Positions 7,702 to 14,060 of a stretch of DNA of 42,428 bases are shown here, piece after piece; the first letter of the stretch is position 1, and each line of letters begins with the position of its first letter. This DNA comes from Rubrobacteraceae bacterium. Its GTDB lineage: Bacteria; Actinomycetota; Rubrobacteria; Rubrobacterales; Rubrobacteraceae. Position numbers and translations under genes: made by a program. The notes under the pieces are model-generated. The model had not been told where the DNA came from. It saw only the letters and a program-made list of their open reading frames with translations, and searched no databases. The DNA lies in NCBI GenBank assembly GCA_030448125.1, contig JAUJNO010000008.1:168993-211420 (forward strand), in the 5' to 3' direction.

Positions 7702-9378
7702 TTCACCTTCGTTCTCACGAACTTTTTGGGTGTTCACAACGAACACGCCGGTCAATTCTGGCGGCCCTTTTGGCCTCAGCACGCAACCAAGTTGGAGCAT
7801 CTTGTATATGTGTTGGCGTTCTTCGGGGGTAAGGTTACCTAATCTTTGGGGGACCATTCCCGCGTAGGTATTAAGCAGCGCGGCCGCGTCCCGCTCCAGC
7901 TCGCGTAGTTCGTCTCGCGTTCCTTTGAGCGCCTCCAGCTCCCTTTGGGCCATCCGACGGGTATCTTCGAGCCCTTCCAGCCTGGCTCCCAACTCCTCAA
8001 AGCTCATAAGCCCTTTGGCGGCAAGCTCCTGATATCCTGCACGCATCCTGTCCGCCTCTGCGAGCTTATCCAGCCATGCTTTCGCCTCCCGTTCTGGGTT
8101 CCGGCGTAGGCCCTTGCGCTTCTCTTCTATCATTCGCTCCAAGCCGGTCCTCAGCTTCTCGGGATTCTTTAGATAGTCTGAAACGGCCGCCCATACCATC
8201 TGCTCAAGCTCGTCCGCCCGGTGATGCTTCTCGTGGGCACAGGCGGAGGCGTTCCCTTGCCAGCGCTTATCGCAGCGGTAGTAGTGGTAAGTCTTGTCTC
8301 CCTTCTTGGTCGTGCTAGGAGACATGCGACGCTCGCATAGTCCACAGCGCACGATACCTCCTGATAGCTCCCAGAACCTTTCTCCAGCCGAGGATGTCCG
8401 TGCGTTGGTCTTTATGGCAGCGCGAGCTCCGTCCACGAGCTGGCGCGGTAGACCTGCGTCGGGCACGGGTACCGCTATCCATTCTTCCTGCGGCTTTTCC
8501 ATGGTCTTCACCCTGCGCCTGTAGCTCCTGCCGTTTGGTCCAGCCTCCGCCACCTGCGTCTCGGTACGGCGTTTAGTGTTGAACCAGAACGTGCCGTGCA
8601 GCTTCCCCGGAGCTAGCCGTGCCGCCACTTCGGGTGATACGAGCGCGGACACCTCCTCATGCGTGTGCGGGCGGTACACGTCGTCTTTGAGGATCTCGCG
8701 GATGGTAGCGACGTTCCAAGACTTGCCCGCCGGCGACTTTATCCCCAGAGAGTTGAGGGCCTGCTTAACGGCGTAGAGCGTGCAGCCTTCCGCCACCATC
8801 TCGAAGATACGCCGTACCACGAGCATCTTCTCCGGGTTGACTACGTAACCGTCTCGGGCGTCGTTGTACTCAAATCCGTAGTCTGGCGTGGTGGTAGCGA
8901 CGATCTTCCCTTCGCGGGCTTTGCGCAGTTTCCCCCTTCGTGTCCGCTCGGCTATCTTTGCTCGCTCGTACTTGCCTAGCTGGTCAAGGATGCCATCGGT
9001 AAGCTCCCCCTCCGGCGAATCGTCGCCCCGGTCGTTTAGGGCGCGGATCTTGGTTCCGTACTCCTCGAACTCTTTTCTCAAGAGGTAGTGGTAGGCGGGC
9101 TCGCGCGCGAAGCGGTCCCGGTCCTGTGCCAGTACCACCGCAACGTCTCCGGCGGCTACGAGGTCCCTTACGCGGTCCATACCCGGCCGCTCCAGGCTCG
9201 CGCCACTCTGTCCGGGGTCTACGACCTCTTCGAGGATCTCGTAGCCCTCTCTGGCGCACCACGCCCGGCACGCCTCCAGCTGCTGGGCCAGGGAGTAGCC
9301 GCTCCTTGCCTGCTCTTCGGTGGACACACGAGCGTAGGGAATCGCCAGCCTACGGACGTGGCCGTTGGTGCTAATCAT
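7615..9378 (-). CDS. Large serine recombinase (integrase)
   Basis: 587 aa as read here, from ATG 9378. The resolvase-type catalytic domain has the nucleophile Ser19 in YARVSTEEQ and arginines in AQDRDRFARE. It is followed by the recombinase domain (PDYGFEY to ILKDDVYRPHT), a zinc ribbon (CGLC ... YYRC ... C) and a long coiled coil near 430-530, the order of phage-type integrases. It joins attP and attB through a 2-bp staggered break. The att core encodes Cys560-Trp561, and the 26 residues after it come from host DNA. In the circular element the frame would instead continue to TAG at 25326 (591 aa). The Xre gene lies just upstream. Confidence 0.93.
   Translation of the reverse strand: MISTNGHVRRLAIPYARVSTEEQARSGYSLAQQLEACRAWCAREGYEILEEVVDPGQSGASLERPGMDRVRDLVAAGDVAVVLAQDRDRFAREPAYHYLLRKEFEEYGTKIRALNDRGDDSPEGELTDGILDQLGKYERAKIAERTRRGKLRKAREGKIVATTTPDYGFEYNDARDGYVVNPEKMLVVRRIFEMVAEGCTLYAVKQALNSLGIKSPAGKSWNVATIREILKDDVYRPHTHEEVSALVSPEVAARLAPGKLHGTFWFNTKRRTETQVAEAGPNGRSYRRRVKTMEKPQEEWIAVPVPDAGLPRQLVDGARAAIKTNARTSSAGERFWELSGGIVRCGLCERRMSPSTTKKGDKTYHYYRCDKRWQGNASACAHEKHHRADELEQMVWAAVSDYLKNPEKLRTGLERMIEEKRKGLRRNPEREAKAWLDKLAEADRMRAGYQELAAKGLMSFEELGARLEGLEDTRRMAQRELEALKGTRDELRELERDAAALLNTYAGMVPQRLGNLTPEERQHIYKMLQLGCVLRPKGPPELTGVFVVNTQKVRENEGECWSLSAKTPERPWRPPRAVPPPRPRPPS
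7694..7721. other. attL of the integrated element
   Basis: This is the crossover repeat GACCAGCA followed by the element arm TTCACCTTCGTTCTCACGAA (7702-7721). The arm is an imperfect inverted copy of the arm at attR (15 of 20 positions match). The host side reads WQRET of hemerythrin. The site lies within the 3' end of the integrase frame. Confidence 0.8.
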
Positions 9379-9381
9379 AAC

Positions 9382-9582
9382 CTAGTGTCCTTGTTTCAGG
9401 AGGTCTACGGGACGCACTCCCAGAACGTCGGCTATCTTCTTTAGCGTGTCGGGGTGGCCGCTACCACGCCTCTCCAGACTCCACACCGCTCCAGGCGAAA
9501 GGCCGGCCTTCTCAGCTAACTGGCGCTGAGACAGCCCCTGGTTTATCCGCAGCTCTTGTAGGTTCGCCACGTCTACCTCCAC
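9382..9582 (-). CDS. Xre-family helix-turn-helix protein next to the integrase
   Basis: 66 aa from GTG 9582. Almost the whole protein is one HTH_3 domain: LQELRINQGLSQRQLAEKAG, then SPGAVWSLERRG, then TLKKIADVLGVRPVDLLKQG. Its stop is three bases before the integrase ATG, so the two are one operon. It is a likely repressor of its own promoter and of integrase; a role as recombination directionality factor cannot be excluded, because these proteins are small and often adjacent to serine integrases. Three 20-bp-spaced repeats just upstream are a plausible operator. Confidence 0.85.
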   Translation of the reverse strand: MEVDVANLQELRINQGLSQRQLAEKAGLSPGAVWSLERRGSGHPDTLKKIADVLGVRPVDLLKQGH

Positions 9583-9600
9583 AGCTCAGTAGTTTACGGG

Positions 9601-9650
9601 AATCATTCTACCATATTTTTAGTCATTTGTAGATATTTGCAGTCACTTGT
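9601..9650. promoter_or_regulatory. Three 20-bp-periodic direct repeats and leftward promoter (candidate Xre operator)
   Basis: AATCATTCTA (9601), AGTCATTTGT (9621) and AGTCACTTGT (9641) are related 10-mers placed exactly 20 bp apart, two helical turns. On the leftward strand TAGAAT (9605-9610) resembles a -10 box, with TCTACA 17 bases upstream (9628-9633) as a weak -35. The repeats overlap this promoter, fitting autorepression of xre-int. The region also serves the rightward zinc-ribbon gene. Confidence 0.55.
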
Positions 9651-9734
9651 GGTAAGATAAGGGCGTCATAAAAAGAGGTGGCCCCGCAGGTGCGCCAACA
9701 CCCCGGAGCCCGGCCCACAGCCTAAAGGAGGATT

Positions 9735-9953
9735 GTGGACACCAAGAGTCTAGCGCACCCAGCGCACCCCGTTACTGAGGAAACCCGCGAACGCGGACAG
9801 TGCTCCGGATGTGGCACGACCGCCAAGGTGCTCACCGCGCCTCGTCCCAACGTGGGGCATGGCTACAGGGGGCCGATGTACTGTCTGCCGTGCAACCCGC
9901 GCTTCTTCGCGGTGGATATGCACTTCTCTTGCCTAGAGCGGATGGATGCTTAA
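9735..9953 (+). CDS. Small zinc-ribbon protein
   Basis: 72 aa from GTG 9735, with AAAGGAGG 4 bases upstream. Two CxxC knuckles, CSGCGTTAKVL and YCLPCNPRFF, are separated by about 30 residues and can bind one zinc. The rest is a short hydrophilic N-terminus and a C-terminal strand/helix. No family is named. It is the first rightward cargo gene, divergent from xre-int, and could be an early regulatory or adaptor protein of the element. Confidence 0.65.
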   Translation: MDTKSLAHPAHPVTEETRERGQCSGCGTTAKVLTAPRPNVGHGYRGPMYCLPCNPRFFAVDMHFSCLERMDA

Positions 9954-10020
9954 GGCAATTCTGGCGGGGCTGCTCTTCGCGGTCCCGTCCTACTTCTTGC
10001 TCTTCGCCTGGCCCGGCTGA
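9946..10020 (+). CDS. Candidate 24-aa membrane microprotein
   Basis: ATG 9946 lies inside the last codons of the zinc-ribbon gene in another frame (8-base overlap). It opens MLKAILAGLLFAVPSYFLLF and ends AWPG, a single membrane helix. There is no independent ribosome site, so translation would depend on coupling to the upstream gene. The hydrophobic run is too regular to ignore, but the call rests on this alone. Confidence 0.35.
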   Translation: MLKAILAGLLFAVPSYFLLFAWPG

Positions 10021-10100
10021 TAGCCCATGAACTCGGAGCGCGGGCCACCAGCCGCAAGGTATTCCAGGCGACCGGACGATTCTTGAGGAGAGGAGAAGCA

Positions 10101-10340
10101 ATGACGGAGACGGGTCGAGAAGGATGGACCCTAGAAGAGCGCGAGCTCTACGACGCTCGGGCGGATCACGAGGAATGGGCCCACGCCTGGAGCATCCTTA
10201 GCCCGATGGTGACGATAAGCCGCGAGGTCGGCAACCCCACGCTGGTCAGGGTGATGGGAGAGGCGCTCGCGAAGGTAGAGGGAGAGGTTAGCCGCACGCT
10301 CGACGTGCTGGAGAAACTCCAGGAGAGAGGAGAGGCGTGA
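10101..10340 (+). CDS. Small hypothetical helical protein
   Basis: 79 aa from ATG 10101, preceded by GAGGAGAGGAG. The sequence is mostly helical and acidic (TLEERELYDARADHEEWAHAW, then EALAKVEGEVSRTLDVLEKLQ). No family is recognised. Its stop overlaps the GTG of the next gene (GTGA), so the pair is coupled. It belongs to the element's rightward cargo. Confidence 0.6.
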   Translation: MTETGREGWTLEERELYDARADHEEWAHAWSILSPMVTISREVGNPTLVRVMGEALAKVEGEVSRTLDVLEKLQERGEA

Positions 10341-10540
10341 ACCCGTTCGGAGAGGTATTGCTAGAGCTGCTAGAGGCGCGGGGCCTGAGCGTGGCGGATT
10401 TGGCCGAGAGGATTAGCGCAAGGCCCGAGGCTCCCGAGATGAGCGAGGAGGATCTCCTCGCCGTGATGACGGCAGAGCCGGGTGAAGAGTTTGCGAGGCT
10501 TATGTACGCCATTGAGGCTGCCGTCTTGCACGAAAACTGA
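10337..10540 (+). CDS. Small Xre-like helix-turn-helix protein
   Basis: 67 aa from GTG 10337, overlapping the previous stop by four bases. The segment LLELLEARGLSVADLAERIS resembles the first helices of a Cro/C1 domain. The next part (PEMSEEDLLAVMTAEPGEEFARLMYAIEAAV) contains the remaining helices but without the usual conserved S/A-x-x-x-I-E core. It may be a divergent DNA-binding protein or a partner of its coupled neighbour. A strong UUCG terminator follows 18 bases after the stop. Confidence 0.6.
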   Translation: MNPFGEVLLELLEARGLSVADLAERISARPEAPEMSEEDLLAVMTAEPGEEFARLMYAIEAAVLHEN

Positions 10541-10558
10541 GCCGACGCGATCACCGAG

Positions 10559-10585
10559 CCGGGGTCCTTCGGGGCTCCGGTTTTT
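10559..10585 (+). terminator. UUCG-loop terminator
   Basis: CCGGGGTCC, TTCG, GGGCTCCGG, then TTTTT. The 9-bp stem includes two G-T pairs, is closed by the stable C(UUCG)G tetraloop, and has a clean T tail. It ends the two-gene unit 10101-10540. Confidence 0.85.
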
Positions 10586-10699
10586 CGGGTTTAAGCTGGG
10601 GTATCCGGGGAAAAAAAGGTGTTGGAACTGTACCTTGAGTAGGAGGTATGGACCGATGGACAGGGTACCTTGACATAGGGGCACTCTGTTGAGATGAGT

Positions 10700-10750
10700 C
10701 CACGGCGTAACGTCGTGGCGTCGGCCGGGGTCCTTCGGGGCTCCGGCCTT
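10700..10750 (+). terminator. Tandem hairpins with UUCG terminator, no gene directly upstream
   Basis: A first hairpin, CCACGGCG-TAA-CGTCGTGG (10700-10718), is followed four bases later by GGCCGGGGTCC-TTCG-GGGCTCCGGCC (10723-10748). The previous gene already ends at its own terminator at 10559-10585. The 115-base interval between has no convincing reading frame, only a 14-codon frame from ATG 10648 whose AGGAGG is too close. The pair could end a short non-coding transcript or act as an attenuator before the gene at 10802. Confidence 0.55.
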
Positions 10751-10801
10751 ATTGCTGGGGTAAAACGTCGCTCGGATCGACGGAAGGGGAGAGGAGACTG
10801 T

Positions 10802-11248
10802 ATGAGCGAGTCGGAGGGCGAACAAGCTAAGATTCCCGCCCAAGTGCTAGAGGGGCTCGAGTTCGTCCGGGCGTCTGGCGAGGCAAACATGTTCGATATA
10901 CCCCGCGTGGCGCAACTGGCGCTACGGGCCGGGTATACGCAGACGGCCGATTGGATTCTCTTCCCCGAGAATCGCGAAGCCTACGTGCGAGGTGTGCTCT
11001 ACGGGTTCCCCTCGGAGGGAGAGAAGCAGCGAAGGACCGAGCCGGTGAAAATACCTGAAGAGGTCTACCGTGGTCTCCAGTATGTGCGAGAGAGCGGTGA
11101 GACGAACATGTTTGACATCTGGCGCGTGGCCGCCCTTGCGTTGAACTTTGGCTACCCGGAGACAACCGATTGGCTTCGCGAGGAAGAGAATCATGCGGCA
11201 TACGTACGCGGTGTGCTGCACGGCTTTCGAGTAGAGGAGGATGCATGA
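10802..11248 (+). CDS. Tandem DUF5049-like protein
   Basis: 148 aa from ATG 10802, with GAGGAGA upstream. It consists of two copies of a roughly 57-residue unit: IPAQVLEGLEFVRASGEANM to YVRGVLYGF, and IPEEVYRGLQYVRESGETNM to YVRGVLHGF. The core R-x-S-G-x-x-NMFD resembles DUF5049, a small phage/plasmid family of unknown function in which I know only single-domain members. The duplication suggests an internal pseudo-dimer. Its stop overlaps the ATG of the next gene, placing it first in a three-gene coupled unit. Confidence 0.7.
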   Translation: MSESEGEQAKIPAQVLEGLEFVRASGEANMFDIPRVAQLALRAGYTQTADWILFPENREAYVRGVLYGFPSEGEKQRRTEPVKIPEEVYRGLQYVRESGETNMFDIWRVAALALNFGYPETTDWLREEENHAAYVRGVLHGFRVEEDA

Positions 11249-11403
11249 ACGAACGCTTGTCGCCAGGTGAGTACCTTGAGGAGCTGCGGAAGCTCCGGGA
11301 GAGGATCACCGTGATCACCGGTCCGGAGAGTAGAGGAGTAGACTACCGGGCCGGGGCTATCATGGGGCTCCGGCCCTTTATCGAGAGGAAGGAGAGGGAG
11401 TGA
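11245..11403 (+). CDS. Small hypothetical protein
   Basis: 52 aa from ATG 11245, overlapping the previous stop (ATGA). It has a charged amphipathic helix (SPGEYLEELRKLRERITVI) and a basic end (FIERKERE). No family is recognised. It is coupled on both sides: its stop overlaps the GTG of the next gene. The tight packing is the main support for its reality. Confidence 0.6.
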   Translation: MNERLSPGEYLEELRKLRERITVITGPESRGVDYRAGAIMGLRPFIERKERE

Positions 11404-11759
11404 CTATACCTGAAATGGTTTGGGTAATCGGCAAGAGTCGTGAGCTGGGCGAGCACAGCACCCCGATCGTGGGGATCGGTGAGGACGGGGAGCGGGTAGG
11501 CGTCGCCCCGCTGACGGTTCTCGACCCCGACGGGGAGCGGGCGATGCCCGTATACAGCACTATCGATAATGCCTACAAGGGTATTGAGAACCTCATGTCT
11601 GAGGAGGAGAAGGGGGAGGCCGTGGTGTGTTCCCTCGTAGAGTTCGAGAGGCTATTTCGGACGATGGGCCAAAAGGTCGAGGGGGCGCCTTCCGTGGCTT
11701 ACCTGGGCATCGACATGATGGGAGAGCCTGGAGCCCAATACGCCGCAGTACGCCTGTAG
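11400..11759 (+). CDS. Hypothetical protein in the DUF5049-like unit
   Basis: 119 aa from GTG 11400, overlapping the previous stop (GTGA). It looks like a compact alpha/beta protein: MVWVIGKSRELGEHSTPIVG, then VAPLTVLDPDGERAMPVYST, then KGEAVVCSLVEFERLFRTMG. No family is recognised with confidence; the order is faintly like SseB-type proteins. The unit ends at a UUCG terminator ten bases later. Confidence 0.6.
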   Translation: MTIPEMVWVIGKSRELGEHSTPIVGIGEDGERVGVAPLTVLDPDGERAMPVYSTIDNAYKGIENLMSEEEKGEAVVCSLVEFERLFRTMGQKVEGAPSVAYLGIDMMGEPGAQYAAVRL

Positions 11760-11768
11760 TTGTTGGGG

Positions 11769-11799
11769 CCGGGGTCCTTCGGGGCCCCGGTTCTTCTTT
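11769..11799 (+). terminator. UUCG-loop terminator
   Basis: CCGGGGTCC, TTCG, GGGCCCCGG, then TTCTTCTTT. The core matches the hairpin at 10559, and the stem is almost fully paired. It terminates the three-gene unit 10802-11759. Confidence 0.82.
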
Positions 11800-11907
11800 G
11801 AGTAGTAGGCCCCCAATGTGGCAGGAGGCGTAACGAATCCGGGCCTTTCCCGGTCCAATGGTTCGTAGGCAGGCAAGGCTCCCGATATAGGAGGAGGTGC
11901 GGATCAG

Positions 11908-12081
11908 TTGCCGGTGCTCATCATCAACGCGATCCTTGGGGTGATACTTCTCTTCCTGACGAACCTCGTCCTCGCTGACGACATCCCGATCAACGTAATC
12001 ACCGTACTCATCTGCGCCATAGGCGGGGTAATCGGTTGGGTAGTCGTCCTCCTACTCCATCTCTTGGGGGTAGCCTTCTAA
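11908..12081 (+). CDS. BofA-like small membrane protein
   Basis: 57 aa from TTG 11908, with GGAGG 10 bases upstream. It has two membrane helices separated by a short loop: INAILGVILLFLTNLVLA, then DDIPINVITVLICAIGGVIG and WVVVLLLHLLG. The pattern N-x-x-L near the first helix end and the I-P-I-N-x-x-T-x-L-I-x-x-I-G-G-x-x-G loop match the pro-sigma-K processing inhibitor BofA family. BofA holds back an intramembrane protease in spore formers. Here, on a mobile element, it could act on a host site-2 protease, but that is speculation. Confidence 0.65.
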   Translation: MPVLIINAILGVILLFLTNLVLADDIPINVITVLICAIGGVIGWVVVLLLHLLGVAF

Positions 12082-12108
12082 GCGTGGGCGGAATTAGTAT
12101 GCGCTATC

Positions 12109-12141
12109 GGGCCGGGACCATGATAGCCCCGGCCCTTTATT
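12109..12141. terminator. Terminator between convergent genes
   Basis: GGGCCGGG (12109-12116) pairs with CCCGGCCC (12128-12135) around a loop of about 11 bases, followed by TTTATTT on the + strand. It ends the BofA-like gene. The leftward gene 12137-12319 also stops at its edge, but on that strand no T tail is present. Confidence 0.7.
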
Positions 12142-12319
12142 TCCCCGAACGGCTTGGGGAGGTCCGGCGGATACGCCAGGCCGCGAATCCCAAAAACAGC
12201 AAGAGGAGGACAGCCAATCCTCCTAGTACTAGTGCCTGCACAAGTGGGCCAGCCGCCTCTACCTCTCCACTAGGTATCCTTAGTACGGCAGTAGTCAGTA
12301 AGTCCAAGAAGCTCCACAT
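12137..12319 (-). CDS. Small single-pass membrane protein
   Basis: 60 aa from ATG 12319. It has a short N-terminal amphipathic segment (WSFLDLLTTAVLRIPSG) and one strong membrane helix (LVLGGLAVLLLLFLGFAAW), then a basic end RIRRTSPSRSGK, suggesting an inside C-terminus. No family is recognised. The ribosome site is weak. It is convergent with the BofA-like gene across the terminator at 12109. Confidence 0.5.
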   Translation of the reverse strand: MWSFLDLLTTAVLRIPSGEVEAAGPLVQALVLGGLAVLLLLFLGFAAWRIRRTSPSRSGK

Positions 12320-12442
12320 CCTTTTTAGGCGTATGGCTTACATTGCTACATTTATACCACGGCCACAGGTCCGTAACACTCTAGGATGGCAGTGGGGCCG
12401 GAGCCCCGCGCGTAGCGAGACCCCTCTACCAAAGGACCGCTT

Positions 12443-12646
12443 TTATCCGTCCGCTCGAAGGTCCTTTATGGCTTCCGCGACTTCTTCGAGGTCCTCGAAT
12501 TCCTGTCTCGGGAGCTCCTCTAGCTGGTCGATGAACTCTTCAGGGGCGCCGTTGTGCATGGCGATCGCTATCAAGTCTTCCGTGTTGGCCGCGAAATCGA
12601 CGCCCTCGAGGTGGCGCCGTAATTCTTGTTCGGTTTCCGATGCCAT
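12443..12646 (-). CDS. DUF2795-family protein
   Basis: 67 aa from ATG 12646, with GAGGAG 5 bases upstream. The sequence LRRHLEGVDFAANTEDLIAI, HNGAPEEFIDQLEELP and EFEDLEEVAEAIKD is a complete DUF2795 domain, an acidic helical unit common in actinobacteria and of unknown function. A second DUF2795 domain occurs at the C-terminus of the membrane protein at 15783-16391 in the same element. It is a single-gene unit. Confidence 0.75.
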   Translation of the reverse strand: MASETEQELRRHLEGVDFAANTEDLIAIAMHNGAPEEFIDQLEELPRQEFEDLEEVAEAIKDLRADG

Positions 12647-12756
12647 GCCGGCTCCTCTGTTGTATTGATAGGGCGTGTAGATTGGGGTTCCTTGTACCCG
12701 GCCAGGGGCAAGGATAACCTTCTTTCTCCCCGCCTCCTACCCGCCCCTATGCGACC

Positions 12757-12793
12757 GGGCCCGGGGTATCCTTCGGGGGTGGTCCCGGCCCTT
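12757..12793 (+). terminator. UUCG hairpin without an upstream gene
   Basis: GGGCC, a bulged C, GGGG, a distorted middle and TCC close a TTCG loop (12772-12775), and the 3' arm ends CCCGGCCC with tail TTCACTTTG. It belongs to the same family as the other UUCG terminators. The nearest + strand gene upstream ends at 12081, so it may end an unannotated short transcript or mark a lost gene. Confidence 0.5.
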
Positions 12794-12877
12794 CACTTTG
12801 TAGTGGTGTATCGTTCCCATACTTACTTGCGTCCAACTAAAGGAAACCCGCGCGGGAAAGGGAAAGGAGGAGAGCGG

Positions 12878-12955
12878 ATGCCGCAGGGGATAATCGGACT
12901 CGTGGTCGTGGTGATAATCATTATCGTCGTGCTTTTGGTGCTGGGCGTGATCTAA
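12878..12955 (+). CDS. 25-aa membrane microprotein
   Basis: ATG 12878 has an excellent site, GGAAAGGAGG, 7 bases upstream. It encodes 25 residues beginning MPQGIIGLVVVVI and made almost only of V, I and L, a single membrane helix with no charged residue after the start. The strong ribosome site supports translation. Its function is unknown; such peptides often bind and tune a larger membrane protein. It is followed by unrelated spacer DNA. Confidence 0.55.
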   Translation: MPQGIIGLVVVVIIIIVVLLVLGVI

Positions 12956-13111
12956 GGGAGGCGCCCCAAGGGGGAATCAAACCCTCCGTCGGCTTAGGAG
13001 GCCGGAGCCTTGAGAAGGACACCGGCCTGTTCCTAGTAGGTTTGAGCGCAACTGTGTGCAAAAAACCCAAGGGATAGCGCCCTCAACGAGGAAGGAGCGT
13101 GATTAGGGTAC

Positions 13112-13267
13112 ATGGATAAGGCCAAGAAGGTCGTCGAGAAGGCCGGAGGAAGCTCGAAGAAGGGCTCCAGCGGTAAGTCGTCGAGCAGCAAGTCGAGCGG
13201 CAAGAAGAAGGGTGGAGGCTCCGGGGCCGACAAGGCCAAGAGGGCGGCCAAGGAGTTTTTGAAGTAG
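13112..13267 (+). CDS. Lys/Ser/Gly-rich disordered small protein
   Basis: 51 aa from ATG 13112. It reads as two short helical ends (MDKAKKVVEKAGG and ADKAKRAAKEFLK) flanking a Lys-Ser-Gly low-complexity centre. The composition resembles histone H1-like or nucleoid-associated tails, so nucleic-acid binding is a fair guess but unproved. GAAGGAG lies 14 bases upstream, rather far. A terminator of the local family follows 27 bases after the stop, which supports it as a transcription unit. Confidence 0.55.
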   Translation: MDKAKKVVEKAGGSSKKGSSGKSSSSKSSGKKKGGGSGADKAKRAAKEFLK

Positions 13268-13294
13268 CCCACACCCTGCGCTAGGTGATTTTAA

Positions 13295-13325
13295 GGCCGG
13301 GGTCCTTCTCAAGGCTCCGGCCCCT
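13295..13325 (+). terminator. Terminator of the local GGCCGGGGTCC family
   Basis: GGCCGGGGTCCTT, CTC, AAGGCTCCGGCC, then CCTT. The arms match the UUCG hairpins, but the tetraloop is replaced by a longer TTCTCAA apex. It terminates the Lys/Ser-rich gene. Confidence 0.65.
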
Positions 13326-13339
13326 TCTATGGGAGGATA

Positions 13340-13869
13340 ATGGGCGACAGGGAGGGTCACCGAATGGCGGAGGAAGAACGGCCACAAAAGCGCGGCTCGG
13401 GGTTCTTCAGGCTCTTCGAGCGGGGGGTGGATACCGCCACGCGCAACAACGTCACCGCCTACGGCTACTCGGTCAGCATCAGGGCCGCCGCATTCGCTAT
13501 CCTCCAAACCTCCCGCACCGATACCGGGGTCTGCCTTATTTGAGATCTTCATCTTCGCAGCCGGAGCGGTCGTTGCCTTCGCCCTGATCGCAGCCGTGGC
13601 CTCCGGCTTCTTTCGGGAAGAGCTAGAGGACCAGCATAGTTTTTCAACGCTGAAGTCGCTCGCGGGCGCGGACTATCCTTCTTTTCGGTGGGCCTGCCGC
13701 GCTGGGGGCCTGGCGTACCTCGTCGGGATACTGCTAGAAGCGCCTTGGCGGCGTGGCCGGTGAGCGCCTTCTTGACGACGGTCGTCTATATAGTCGCGCG
13801 GCGCAGGGTTTCGCCTTGGGGGTAGTGGAGTTGGGCGTGGCCCACCGGCTGCTGCGGAGCGACGAGTAG
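13340..13869 (+). pseudogene. Broken membrane-protein gene with several frameshifts
   Basis: From ATG 13340 the frame reads GFFRLFERGVDTATRNNVTA and YGYSVSIRAAAFAILQTS, then breaks near 13517. The next frame continues FEIFIFAAGAVVAFALIAAV and ASGFFREELED, a membrane helix and a charged turn. Further fragments follow (AFLTTVVYIV; then VAHRLLRSDE-like residues before TAG 13869), each in a different frame. Together they look like one small integral membrane protein of about 180 aa. The first break is repaired by adding two bases in the CC run at 13522-13523. It may be a true pseudogene or several sequence errors. Confidence 0.55.
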
Positions 13870-13884
13870 CGTGCACGAAAGCGC

Positions 13885-13902
13885 GTTGCCTCTATTCACC
13901 CA
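13885..13902 (+). repeat. Dispersed 18-bp repeat, copy 1
   Basis: GTTGCCTCTATTCACCCA. It differs from copies at 14043 and 15245 at two or three positions and has the same orientation. Its function is unknown. Confidence 0.45.
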
Positions 13903-14042
13903 GCTGCCTAGAAGAGGTGACCTCACGGGGGTCACCAGCACCAAATCACGCGTGCCTCGCCCCGGTCCACGACGTAGTGCTAGAGCCTGCTCGCGCCTTC
14001 GTTCTTCTTGCGTCGCATCGGCGAGGCGGCCGATTTGGGGAA

Positions 14043-14060
14043 GTTGTCCCTATTCAGCCA
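14043..14060 (+). repeat. Dispersed 18-bp repeat, copy 2
   Basis: GTTGTCCCTATTCAGCCA, one mismatch from copy 3. Together with copy 3 it delimits about 1.2 kb of apparently gene-free DNA. Confidence 0.45.

Noticed and set aside
10648..10692. 14-codon peptide gene after AGGAGG
   Set aside because: Only one base separates the ribosome site from the ATG, too close for normal initiation.
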